This document shows positions 1 to 6,096 of a DNA stretch of 12,739 nt, piece by piece. The notes beneath the pieces are model-generated. The model had not been told where the DNA came from. It saw nothing but the letters and a program-made list of their open reading frames with translations, and did no database searches. How positions within the stretch are numbered: position 1 is the first letter of the stretch; each line of letters opens with the position of its first letter. The DNA comes from Bacteroidota bacterium (GTDB lineage: Bacteria; Bacteroidota; Bacteroidia; Flavobacteriales; Weeksellaceae). The stretch spans positions 1 through 12,739 of the forward strand of contig JAEWOM010000102.1 in NCBI GenBank assembly GCA_023399675.1. Direction: 5' to 3'. The position numbers and the translations under genes are program-made.

Positions 1-657
1 GTTTCCTATTTTGCGGCGGTGATCAAGGAATATATCCTGTCGACCGATTATTTTTTTGTGGAAAATGAAAAAACTGCAAGAAGGGTCATTAAATTTTTCT
101 GTCCGGAGAAAAAGCAAAGTGAGCTGAAATTGTTTCTGCTCGATAAATACTCAGAATCCGCTGATTTGCAGGAAGCTCAGAAGCTCATGAAACAGGGACA
201 GGATTTCGGACTCCTTTCGGAAGCGGGACTTCCGTGCATTGCTGATCCCGGGAATATCATGGTATCATGGTGTCATCAAAACAACATCAAAGTAGTGCCG
301 GTTAACGGTCCGAGTTCTGTTATTTTAGGTTTGATTTCTTCGGGATTTAATGGTCAGCAGTTCACGTTTCACGGTTATTTGCCGATTGAAAAAGATCAGA
401 AAAAAAAGCAGATCCAACAGCTTGAAAATCTGGTAATGAAAACGGGTTATACGCAGATTTTCATGGAAACACCGTACCGGAACCTGCAGCTGTTAGACGA
501 CCTGATTAAATTTCTCAATCCCTCAACAAAACTCTGTATCGCGGCAAATATCAACCATCCGGAACACGAATTGATCAAAACACTGAAAATTTCGGACTGG
601 AAGAAACACCGTCCGGATATTCACAAAGTTCCGGCAATATTTATTCTGGGCAAATAA
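1..657 (+). CDS. Short RsmI-like SAM-dependent methyltransferase (5'-truncated)
   Basis: This is a tetrapyrrole-methylase-fold SAM methyltransferase related to RsmI, the enzyme that 2'-O-methylates C1402 of 16S rRNA. The frame is open from base 1, so the gene begins upstream of the window. The GTG at 19 is only an internal codon. Bases 217-252 encode SEAGLPCIADPG, matching the RsmI SDAGTPGISDPG loop. VVPVNGPSSVILGLISSGF and F-HGYLP follow, as in the SAM-binding part of the family, and FMETPYR near 465-480 matches the conserved FYESPHR region. The visible 218 residues end shortly after the methylase domain, so the protein lacks the extra C-terminal region of full-length RsmI. From memory, Bacteroidota carry such a short paralogue beside a true RsmI, so the substrate is uncertain. 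The gene converges on the next one with only three bases between stop codons. Family is confident; the exact target is not. Confidence 0.85.
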   Translation, partial: VSYFAAVIKEYILSTDYFFVENEKTARRVIKFFCPEKKQSELKLFLLDKYSESADLQEAQKLMKQGQDFGLLSEAGLPCIADPGNIMVSWCHQNNIKVVPVNGPSSVILGLISSGFNGQQFTFHGYLPIEKDQKKKQIQQLENLVMKTGYTQIFMETPYRNLQLLDDLIKFLNPSTKLCIAANINHPEHELIKTLKISDWKKHRPDIHKVPAIFILGK

Positions 658-660
658 AAT

Positions 661-1134
661 TCAGTACCGGATTCCCGCATTTTTCATCAGGAAATGAAGC
701 AGCCAGGCCGGACCAACGAGCAGAAACTGGAGGTCTTTCAGGAAGCTTGGTTTTTTACCTTCAATCTTGTGTCCGTAAAACTGGCCGACCCATGCGAGAA
801 CGAAAACAGCCGAGTAAATTATCCACGAATCTCTGCCAAAATTCAGATTTACAGTAGAAATGATCCATTCAAAGAACAGCATCACGAGAAACATGACCGC
901 TGCAATTTTCCAGGACAGCGTTGCATAATACGCCGTTACTGAAAGTATTCCAATAATACTGATGATACTGATAAAACCGAAATATACTACAAAAATATGG
1001 GGAGCAGGAATCAGGGAAATGAAGCCCAGTATGCTCCAGAAAATCAATGGAACACAAATCCAGTGAATCAGTTTGTTGGTCTCATTGCGGTGGCTTTCTG
1101 AATATTCGGCAAAAAGCAGGTCGATTTTTCTCAT
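661..1134 (-). CDS. DUF962 / Mpo1-like membrane protein
   Basis: A 157-residue, very hydrophobic protein of the DUF962 (YGL010w/Mpo1) family. Yeast Mpo1 is an Fe(II)-dependent dioxygenase that shortens 2-hydroxy fatty acids by one carbon in alpha-oxidation. The family hallmarks are present: an N-terminal EYSESHRNETNKLIHWICVP block (His15, His24), about four membrane segments at roughly residues 27-43, 46-67, 73-92 and 105-119, then GQFYGHKIEGKKP (His122) and the C-terminal LVGPAWLL block. The conserved histidines that would bind iron are therefore intact. The start at 1134 places the conserved N-terminal block at the usual distance. It stands alone on the minus strand between two plus-strand methyltransferases, so context says little about its job. 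A role in 2-hydroxy fatty acid turnover is inferred from the yeast enzyme; flavobacterial membranes contain hydroxy fatty acids, which makes it reasonable. Confidence 0.85.
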   Translation of the reverse strand: MRKIDLLFAEYSESHRNETNKLIHWICVPLIFWSILGFISLIPAPHIFVVYFGFISIISIIGILSVTAYYATLSWKIAAVMFLVMLFFEWIISTVNLNFGRDSWIIYSAVFVLAWVGQFYGHKIEGKKPSFLKDLQFLLVGPAWLLHFLMKNAGIRY

Positions 1135-1180
1135 CGTAATTACATTGCCCCGAAATTATAAAATTTGCAGAGGATAATTG

Positions 1181-1188
1181 TATTTTTG
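1181..1188 (+). promoter_or_regulatory. Putative -7 promoter box for the class I methyltransferase gene
   Basis: TATTTTTG is a perfect match to the Bacteroidota -7 element TAnnTTTG and ends 13 bases before the ATG at 1202. No TTTG at the usual 17-23 base spacing upstream is seen. If used, it gives a very short leader, or favours the in-frame ATG at 1217 as the real start. Confidence 0.4.
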
Positions 1189-1201
1189 AAAAAATTTTGA
1201 A

Positions 1202-1915
1202 ATGGTGCTCGATTTGATGGGACAGGCCGTCTGGGATTTCTTTCACAACAATTCGCCTAAAGACATACTTACTGAAACGTCCATTTCTGAAGTGGACGAA
1301 CTTCCAGTTTCTTACCTGTTCAGGACCTATTCTGAAATGAATTCACTGGAGCAGATGGCGCTTGACACTGCACATGGCAAAGTTCTGGATATCGGTTGCG
1401 GGGCAGGATCGCATGCATTGTATCTGCAGAACGAGCAAGGTCTGGACGTTTGTGCACTCGACTATTCGCCGAAATCAATCGAAATCTGTAAGGAAAGAGG
1501 CGTACGAAATGCAGTTTGTGTGAATATTCTTGAGTTTGAAGGCACATTCGACACGCTGCTCCTGCTGATGAACGGCACAGGGATTTTCGAGAGTATAACT
1601 AAAATCGACATTTATCTGCAGAAACTGAAATCCCTTCTTTCAGATGGCGGGCAAATTTTGATAGACAGTACCGACATTCTGTACATGTATGATCGCGATG
1701 AAGACGGCGGCGTTATCGTTCCTGCCGATAAATATTATGGAGAAGTGAACTATTATGTGCATTACAAAGGACTTTCGGAAGCGCCGATGAAATGGCTTTA
1801 CCTGGACTTCGAAACCTTGGAAAACGCTGCGGTTCACAACGGTTTTGCAATCGAAAAACTATTGCAGGAGGAAGATTCTTATCTCGCAAAATTAACTGTG
1901 CCTGTCGATCATTAG
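1202..1915 (+). CDS. Class I SAM-dependent methyltransferase
   Basis: A 237-residue Rossmann-fold methyltransferase, probably cytoplasmic. Motif I, VLDIGCGAG, is at residues 61-69. The acidic residue ending beta-2, Asp87 in CALDYSP, should hold the SAM ribose. LLLLMNGTGIFE (119-130) is the motif IV region, and DGGQILIDSTD (148-158) is the post-motif strand typical of small-molecule methyltransferases. Residues 1-58 form an N-terminal cap (DELPVSYLFRTYSEMNSLEQ) and the C-terminal part (DFETLENAAVHNGF) resembles the substrate-side lobe. The substrate cannot be read from sequence. The ATG at 1202 is used; ATG 1217 is an alternative that removes five residues and gives a more normal leader. Neighbours do not suggest a pathway. 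I recall similar stand-alone methyltransferases in other flavobacteria, without an assigned function. Confidence 0.85.
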   Translation: MVLDLMGQAVWDFFHNNSPKDILTETSISEVDELPVSYLFRTYSEMNSLEQMALDTAHGKVLDIGCGAGSHALYLQNEQGLDVCALDYSPKSIEICKERGVRNAVCVNILEFEGTFDTLLLLMNGTGIFESITKIDIYLQKLKSLLSDGGQILIDSTDILYMYDRDEDGGVIVPADKYYGEVNYYVHYKGLSEAPMKWLYLDFETLENAAVHNGFAIEKLLQEEDSYLAKLTVPVDH

Positions 1916-2008
1916 AATTTGCCGGTGCTGTTACATGCAGACAGAAAATTGCCGTTTTCTTCAGCTTTTTTATTAAAATTTTGTAATATTAAGGCTTCAA
2001 ACTAAACT

Positions 2009-2035
2009 ATGTTAACCGGAATTCTACTTTTTTGA
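2009..2035 (+). CDS. Possible 8-residue upstream ORF before the alanine symporter gene
   Basis: ATG at 2009 opens a frame encoding MLTGILLF that stops with TGA at 2033-2035. Its last base is the first base of the symporter start codon (TGATG). This is the geometry of translational coupling or a leader peptide, but so short a frame can arise by chance and nothing else supports translation. Confidence 0.2.
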   Translation: MLTGILLF

Positions 2036-3483
2036 TGGAACAGATTATTCAAACGCTCAACGATCTGATCTGGTCCAACGCATTGATTGTTCTTTGTTTA
2101 GGCGCAGGTTTATATTTCAGTTTCAGAACCCGTTTTCTGCAGATTCGTCTGATGAAAGATATGATCGGCCAACTGTTCGCTGAAAATTCAAATGAAAAAG
2201 GAGTTTCTCCGTTTCAGGCTTTTTCCATTGCTATCGCCGGTAGAGTGGGAACCGGTAACATTGCCGGAGTTGCCACCGCCATTGCGATGGGCGGACCAGG
2301 AGCCGTATTTTGGATGTGGCTTATTGCCTTCCTGGGAAGTTCTACAGCTTTTATTGAAGCTGTTTTGGGACAAATCTATAAAGTTGAAAAAAATGGGCAT
2401 TATCGGGGCGGTCCGGCATATTACATCGAAAAAGGAATGGGTCAGAAATGGTATGCTATTATTTTCGCGATTACAACAATTGTAGCCTGTGCCGTTTTTC
2501 TTCCGGGTGTTCAATCGAACAGCATTGCCAACAGTATGGAAAGTGCTTTTGGTCTGGAAAAGCTTTGGGTAGGTGTTGCGATGGTCATCCTGCTGCTTTT
2601 TATTATCGTTGGTGATGTAAAAAGAATCGGAAAATTTTCAGAATGGGTGATACCGTTCATGGCGGGAGCATACATCCTCATGGCGATAGTAATAATCGGG
2701 ATGAACTTTGAGCAGATTCCGTCTGTCCTGAAACTGATTTTCTCTTCAGCATTCGGAATGGATGCTACTTTTGGCGGAATTCTCGGTTCAGCAATTGCTT
2801 GGGGTGTGAAGCGCGGTATCTATTCCAATGAAGCAGGGCAGGGAACGGCTCCGCACGCTGCAGCAGCTGCGGCAACTACGCATCCTGCAAAACAGGGCAT
2901 TCTTCAGGCGTTTTCTGTTTATATAGACACACTTTTCGTTTGTACAGCAACGGCATTCATTATTTTGTTTACTGGGCAGTACAACGTGAAAGACGGAAAT
3001 AACGGTTTTCTTGTTCATAATCTTCCCGGGATTGAAGAAGGTCCGTTGTTTACACAGGCAGCAATTTCTGAACATTTTCCGGCAATAGGTCATGGTTTCG
3101 TAGCCATTGCGCTGTGGTTTTTCGTGTTTACTACGGTGTTGGCATATTACTTTATGGCAGAGTCCAATCTTTACTATTTGAGACAAAAGAAAATGAGCAA
3201 ATCACTTTTGTGGATTTTAAGAATCGGATTTTTTGCTTCAATTGTATATGGTGTTACAACGACCGGCGGAACAGCCTGGACACTTGGCGACATCGGTGTC
3301 GGACTGATGGCCTGGCTGAACATCATTGCCATTTTGATTCTGCAGAAAAAAGCGCTCATAACACTCAAAGATTATGAACAGCAGAAGAAAGAAGGGAAGG
3401 ATCCTGTTTTTGAGCCGGAGAAACTCGGAATTACTAATACTTCGGAATGGAAAAATGGGGGAAGCATCGATTTGAAAAAATAA
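2035..3483 (+). CDS. Sodium:alanine/glycine symporter (AGCS family)
   Basis: A 482-residue inner-membrane carrier that couples uptake of alanine and/or glycine to the Na+ gradient. The family signature is clear: GRVGTGNIAGVATAIAMGGP (about residues 69-88) followed by GAVFWMW and FIEAVLGQIYK, then RGIYSNEAGQGTAPHAAAA near residues 260-280. The N-terminal stretch (ALIVLCLGAGLYFSFRTRFL) also matches AGCS proteins. About ten to eleven hydrophobic segments can be counted and the length is usual for the family. The ATG at 2035 is chosen over the TTG at 2032, which would add only one extra Met. The C-terminus is a short charged tail ending in lysines. It appears to be a single-gene unit: 119 bases separate it from the upstream methyltransferase and 82 from the downstream hydrolase. 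The substrate could be another small neutral amino acid. Confidence 0.93.
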   Translation: MEQIIQTLNDLIWSNALIVLCLGAGLYFSFRTRFLQIRLMKDMIGQLFAENSNEKGVSPFQAFSIAIAGRVGTGNIAGVATAIAMGGPGAVFWMWLIAFLGSSTAFIEAVLGQIYKVEKNGHYRGGPAYYIEKGMGQKWYAIIFAITTIVACAVFLPGVQSNSIANSMESAFGLEKLWVGVAMVILLLFIIVGDVKRIGKFSEWVIPFMAGAYILMAIVIIGMNFEQIPSVLKLIFSSAFGMDATFGGILGSAIAWGVKRGIYSNEAGQGTAPHAAAAAATTHPAKQGILQAFSVYIDTLFVCTATAFIILFTGQYNVKDGNNGFLVHNLPGIEEGPLFTQAAISEHFPAIGHGFVAIALWFFVFTTVLAYYFMAESNLYYLRQKKMSKSLLWILRIGFFASIVYGVTTTGGTAWTLGDIGVGLMAWLNIIAILILQKKALITLKDYEQQKKEGKDPVFEPEKLGITNTSEWKNGGSIDLKK

Positions 3484-3551
3484 ATAAGGAAGTTATTGTT
3501 GAATATCTTAGACGGCTTCAAGTAAAGCGAGTGATCTTTTTATCGAGTAAT

Positions 3552-3559
3552 TAGTTTTA
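3552..3559 (+). promoter_or_regulatory. Weak putative -7 box for the alpha/beta hydrolase gene
   Basis: TAGTTTTA fits TAnnTTTA, one base off the -7 consensus, and ends six bases before the ATG at 3566. No convincing TTTG lies upstream at normal spacing, so this is tentative. If real, the mRNA would be nearly leaderless. Confidence 0.22.
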
Positions 3560-3565
3560 GTTAGA

Positions 3566-4339
3566 ATGAGTGATACGATCCAATGCAATGGCAATAAAAT
3601 TTTTGTTGAATACCATTTGAAGGACGCGTCTAAACCCACTATGATTTTTCTGCACGACAGTTTGGGCAGCACACAGCTCTGGCGTGATTTTCCGCAAAAA
3701 CTATCAGAAATGACCGGCTTTAACTGGATGAGCTACGACCGTCTGGGTTATGGTAAATCCAATCCGATGCCTTCTTTTGAGCGACCAGTAAATTATATGG
3801 AAGAAGAAGCAGACTTTCTGATCGAACTGCTTTCGGAATTGAAAATTGAAAAACCTGTACTATTCGGTCACAGCGACGGTGGTTCTATTGCGCTCTGGGT
3901 TGCAGCAAAATATCCCGGTAATTTTGCAGCTTTGATCGTGGAAGCTGCACATATTTTTGTGGAAGAAATTACACTGGAGGGTATTCGAACTGCAAAAGAA
4001 GCCTATGCCACTACCAATTTGAAGGAAAGGCTTGAGAAATATCACGGCAACAAAACGGAATCTATTTTCAAAGCATGGACAGAAACCTGGCTTCGGGATG
4101 ATTTCCGTTACTGGAGTATTGAAAACATTTTGCATCAGATTGACTGTCCTGTTTTGTTTATTCAGGGTAAAAAAGACGAATATGGCACTCTGGATCAAAT
4201 GCATCAAACCCTGGAAAAAATTAACGCTTTTACAGATCATTTGGTTATTCCGGATGTAGGACATACTCCACACAAACAAAATCCGGAGCCGGTGCTGAAA
4301 AAGGCAGCGGAATTTCTGAAAAAGATTTACCAAAATTAG
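3566..4339 (+). CDS. Alpha/beta-fold hydrolase
   Basis: A 257-residue soluble alpha/beta hydrolase with no signal peptide. The catalytic triad is complete. Ser103 lies in the nucleophile elbow GHSDGG (101-106), an acidic residue is at Asp204 in GKKDEYG, and His233 is in DVGHTPH. MIFLHDSLGST (26-36) supplies the oxyanion-hole HD/HG motif, and SYDRLGYGKSN (56-66) is the conserved beta-4/alphaB region of esterase and epoxide-hydrolase-like members. A cap region spans roughly residues 130-185. The nucleophile is Ser, so it is not a dehalogenase or epoxide hydrolase, which use Asp. Esterase, lactonase or C-C hydrolase activity remains possible and the substrate cannot be told. The gene lies upstream of, but 196 bases away from, the ArsR/monooxygenase pair, so co-function is not shown. 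Confidence 0.9.
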   Translation: MSDTIQCNGNKIFVEYHLKDASKPTMIFLHDSLGSTQLWRDFPQKLSEMTGFNWMSYDRLGYGKSNPMPSFERPVNYMEEEADFLIELLSELKIEKPVLFGHSDGGSIALWVAAKYPGNFAALIVEAAHIFVEEITLEGIRTAKEAYATTNLKERLEKYHGNKTESIFKAWTETWLRDDFRYWSIENILHQIDCPVLFIQGKKDEYGTLDQMHQTLEKINAFTDHLVIPDVGHTPHKQNPEPVLKKAAEFLKKIYQN

Positions 4340-4466
4340 TCCGGAAAACATTCGAAAAGTTGCTTAAGAGTCATTGAAAAGACTGCAAACCGACCGCATC
4401 GATTTTATTAAAAAGAAAAAGCTTGATAGCTGTTCGCAATTTTCTATCCCCACATTCATAATCAGA

Positions 4467-4480
4467 AAACAGGCCTGTTT
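4467..4480. promoter_or_regulatory. 14-bp perfect palindrome upstream of the ArsR gene promoter
   Basis: AAACAGGCCTGTTT is a perfect palindrome with no loop, so it suits a dimeric DNA-binding protein better than a terminator hairpin. Its 3' end is 20 bases upstream of the proposed -33 box at 4501. It sits in the 196-base non-coding gap after the hydrolase gene. The bound factor is unknown. Confidence 0.35.
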
Positions 4481-4500
4481 CGGGTAGACAAAAATCATAT

Positions 4501-4531
4501 TTTGTTATATCGAGAATTGTCAATATATTTA
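4501..4531 (+). promoter_or_regulatory. Putative promoter of the ArsR-type regulator gene, overlapped by an operator-like palindrome
   Basis: TTTG at 4501-4504 and TATATTTA at 4524-4531 are separated by 19 bases. This fits the Bacteroidota TTTG / TAnnTTTG pattern with one mismatch in the last base. The -7 box ends only four bases before the ATG at 4536. The 16-base segment 4518-4533 (TGTCAATATATTTACA) is an imperfect palindrome in which seven of eight base pairs match across the centre, and it covers the -7 box. That position is typical of a repressor operator. Confidence 0.5.
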
Positions 4532-4535
4532 CAGA

Positions 4536-4844
4536 ATGAAACTGAAGCAAGTCGTAGAAATAAGTAAGTGTTTCTCAAATCCTACTAGAGTTGAAATTTT
4601 GGAATGGTTGAAAAATCCTGATGATAATTTTCCGCCAAATGAAACGCAAATTCCTAATAGTGACGGTGTTTGTATGTCATATATTCACGAAAAATCGGGC
4701 TTGTCACAATCCACCATTTCTACGTATCTCGCAAGTATGGAACGCTGCGGCTTACTTATCAGTACCCGATTGGGTAAATGGTCTTATTTCAGACGAAATG
4801 AGAAAGTAATACAGGAATACTCACAATTCATCAATAATAAATAG
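4536..4844 (+). CDS. ArsR-family winged-helix transcriptional regulator
   Basis: A 102-residue winged-helix repressor of the ArsR/SmtB fold, expected to bind DNA as a dimer. CFSNPTRVEILEWL (12-25) is the conserved ALSNPTRLxIL helix. GVCMSYIHEKSGLSQSTIST (44-63) is the helix-turn-helix with its recognition helix, and RLGKWSYFRRNE (78-89) is the wing. Cysteines are at 12, 46 and 71, but the CxC-type metal site of classical arsenic or metal sensors is absent. It may respond to an organic ligand or redox change, or act without a ligand. Residues NFPPNE before the HTH match, as I recall, a subgroup often found next to luciferase-like monooxygenases, as here (74 bases to the next gene, same strand). 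It probably represses itself and the downstream oxidoreductase. Confidence 0.9.
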   Translation: MKLKQVVEISKCFSNPTRVEILEWLKNPDDNFPPNETQIPNSDGVCMSYIHEKSGLSQSTISTYLASMERCGLLISTRLGKWSYFRRNEKVIQEYSQFINNK

Positions 4845-4849
4845 AACTA

Positions 4850-4876
4850 AGCAGGGTTTATCAGCTGCTCTCTTTT
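4850..4876 (+). terminator. Weak possible terminator after the ArsR gene
   Basis: AGCAG (4850-4854) can pair with CTGCT (4865-4869) across a ten-base loop and is followed by a T-rich run (CTCTTTTT). The stem is only five pairs, so it may be partial or not functional. If it works, it would uncouple the regulator from the downstream monooxygenase gene. Confidence 0.25.
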
Positions 4877-4918
4877 TACTCATATCGTTAATTACAAATA
4901 TATATAAATATAGATATA

Positions 4919-5881
4919 ATGAATACACAGAATTATGCTGAAAGTTTACAACAGCACAACGGATATGAAAAACTATTTCGTCCTGAAAAAATTTCATTTG
5001 GACTTATTGCCCCGATGAAAGGGTATCCTGAAAGTCCTGTTCCCGATATGAGTGACCACGAAGAATTGATCACCATTGCGGACGAAAGCGGTATAGGTGC
5101 GATCTGGTTGCGGGATGTACCGTTTTTCGACCCGGGTTTTGGAGATGCGGGACAGCTTTACGACCCAATGACTTACGCAGACTGGCTGATTGCAAAAACC
5201 AAGAATCTCGTCATCGGAACAGCCGGAGTGGTATTACCTCTGCGAGACCCGATTTTGGTCGCCAAACAGGCACTCAGCCTGGATGCTCTTTCGCAGGCTC
5301 GTTTTTTGCTCGGAATTGCAGGCGGCGACCGTCCAACTGAATATCCTGCTTTTGGTATTGATTATGATTTGCGAAACGAACGCTACCGTGAAGCCGTGGA
5401 AATTTTGAAAAAAGTCAGTTCTGAAAATTACCCCTCATTTCAATCGAAGCATTACGGAAATTTGGTAGGCAATCTGGATATGATTCCGAAATTGGCCAGT
5501 TCAAGTATGCCAATCATCAATATCGGAAGAGCCGGTCAAAGTCTTACCTGGATTGCCGAAAATACCGATGGCTGGTTTTGGCACGGACCACAAGCCAGGG
5601 ATGTTGCCGGGGTAATGGATATGTGGAACCGCCGAAATGAAGGAAATTATAATCCGTACGGATATGCACATTTTTTTGAACTTTCCGAAAATCCTGATGA
5701 ACACGTTTATCTGCAGGGCAATTTTATATACGGCGGACGAAATTCGCTGATCAGGTTTTGGGACGGGCAGCGAAAGCAAGGATTATCGCATATATTGCTG
5801 AACTTAAAACCATCTCGCCGAAATCCAAAAGATGTGCTGGAAGAATTTGGTAAATATATTATTCCAGCTTTTAAGGATTAA
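4919..5881 (+). CDS. Luciferase-like (LLM class) flavin-dependent oxidoreductase, BA3436-type
   Basis: A 320-residue TIM-barrel enzyme of the bacterial luciferase-like monooxygenase class, which uses reduced flavin and O2 to oxidise an organic substrate. Recognisable blocks are KISFGLIAPM (24-33, first strand), IADESGIGAIWLRDVPFFDP (53-72), LVIGTAGVVLPLRDPILVAK (97-116) and SLDALSQARFLLGIAGGDRP (120-139). These are followed by ERYREAVEIL. The pattern matches the BA3436 subfamily (TIGR03571) better than alkanal monooxygenases or F420-dependent enzymes. No flavin reductase is adjacent; an FMN reductase lies about 4.8 kb downstream but in another operon. The leader (4888-4918) is extremely AT-rich and shares the AATATAT core with the palindrome at the ArsR promoter, consistent with shared control. 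The substrate is unknown; detoxification or use of an environmental compound is the usual guess. Confidence 0.88.
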   Translation: MNTQNYAESLQQHNGYEKLFRPEKISFGLIAPMKGYPESPVPDMSDHEELITIADESGIGAIWLRDVPFFDPGFGDAGQLYDPMTYADWLIAKTKNLVIGTAGVVLPLRDPILVAKQALSLDALSQARFLLGIAGGDRPTEYPAFGIDYDLRNERYREAVEILKKVSSENYPSFQSKHYGNLVGNLDMIPKLASSSMPIINIGRAGQSLTWIAENTDGWFWHGPQARDVAGVMDMWNRRNEGNYNPYGYAHFFELSENPDEHVYLQGNFIYGGRNSLIRFWDGQRKQGLSHILLNLKPSRRNPKDVLEEFGKYIIPAFKD

Positions 5882-6034
5882 ACAATTTTTCATCATTGTT
5901 AAAGAATCGAAAAGCCAAATAAGATAGTCTTTCAATATAACCTTTGCCCAGGAGTGGTATATCTGCGAAGATTTTAAAAGAATTCCAGTTCCCACAGACT
6001 TTCGTGGATGAAACAGCAGATTTCCTCAAAAAAT
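5882..6034 (+). other. Non-coding gap with a possible degraded coding remnant
   Basis: Between the monooxygenase stop and the terminator there is no intact gene. In the plus frame from 5941 to the TAA at 6034-6036 the translation ends KEFQFPQTFVDETADFLKK, which looks like the C-terminal helix of an alpha/beta hydrolase. Upstream in the same frame there are stops at 5920-5922 and 5938-5940. It could be the eroded 3' end of a lost gene, or chance. The minus-strand frame through the same bases also stays open, so the call is weak. Confidence 0.22.
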
Positions 6035-6060
6035 AATTCCGGTAATTCCGGAATTTTTTT
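6035..6060. terminator. Bidirectional intrinsic terminator between the monooxygenase gene and metG
   Basis: AATTCCGG (6035-6042) pairs perfectly with CCGGAATT (6048-6055) around a five-base loop. A T run follows to 6060 on the plus strand. An A run (6028-6033) precedes it, giving a T run on the minus strand as well. It can therefore stop both the plus-strand monooxygenase transcript and the minus-strand metG transcript, whose stop is 37 bases away. Confidence 0.75.
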
Positions 6061-6061
6061 A

Positions 6062-6092
6062 ATCTGAGATCTGAAATCTCCCATCTGAAATC
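6062..6092. repeat. Imperfect 7-bp tandem repeat (ATCTGAA-type)
   Basis: Four heptamers, ATCTGAG, ATCTGAA, ATCTCCC and ATCTGAA, plus a final ATC lie head to tail, just beyond the metG stop. A related array of CAAATCT units lies immediately before purM (12523-12543). Confidence 0.6.
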
Positions 6093-6096
6093 ATTA

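Noticed and set aside
19..21. GTG as the true start of the first methyltransferase
   Set aside because: The frame is open to base 1 and family members have additional residues before this point, so the gene is cut by the window edge.
3860..4351. 163-codon open frame on the minus strand opposite the alpha/beta hydrolase
   Set aside because: The plus-strand gene has a complete catalytic triad; the antisense translation is unstructured and rich in Phe, Cys and Asn as expected for a shadow frame.
4885..4918. AT-rich stretch before the monooxygenase gene as a replication origin element
   Set aside because: No DnaA boxes or replication genes are nearby; a promoter/operator region is the simpler explanation.
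6062..6092. Heptamer array as a CRISPR-like repeat
   Set aside because: Units are 7 bp with no spacers, and there are no cas genes nearby; it is a simple tandem repeat.
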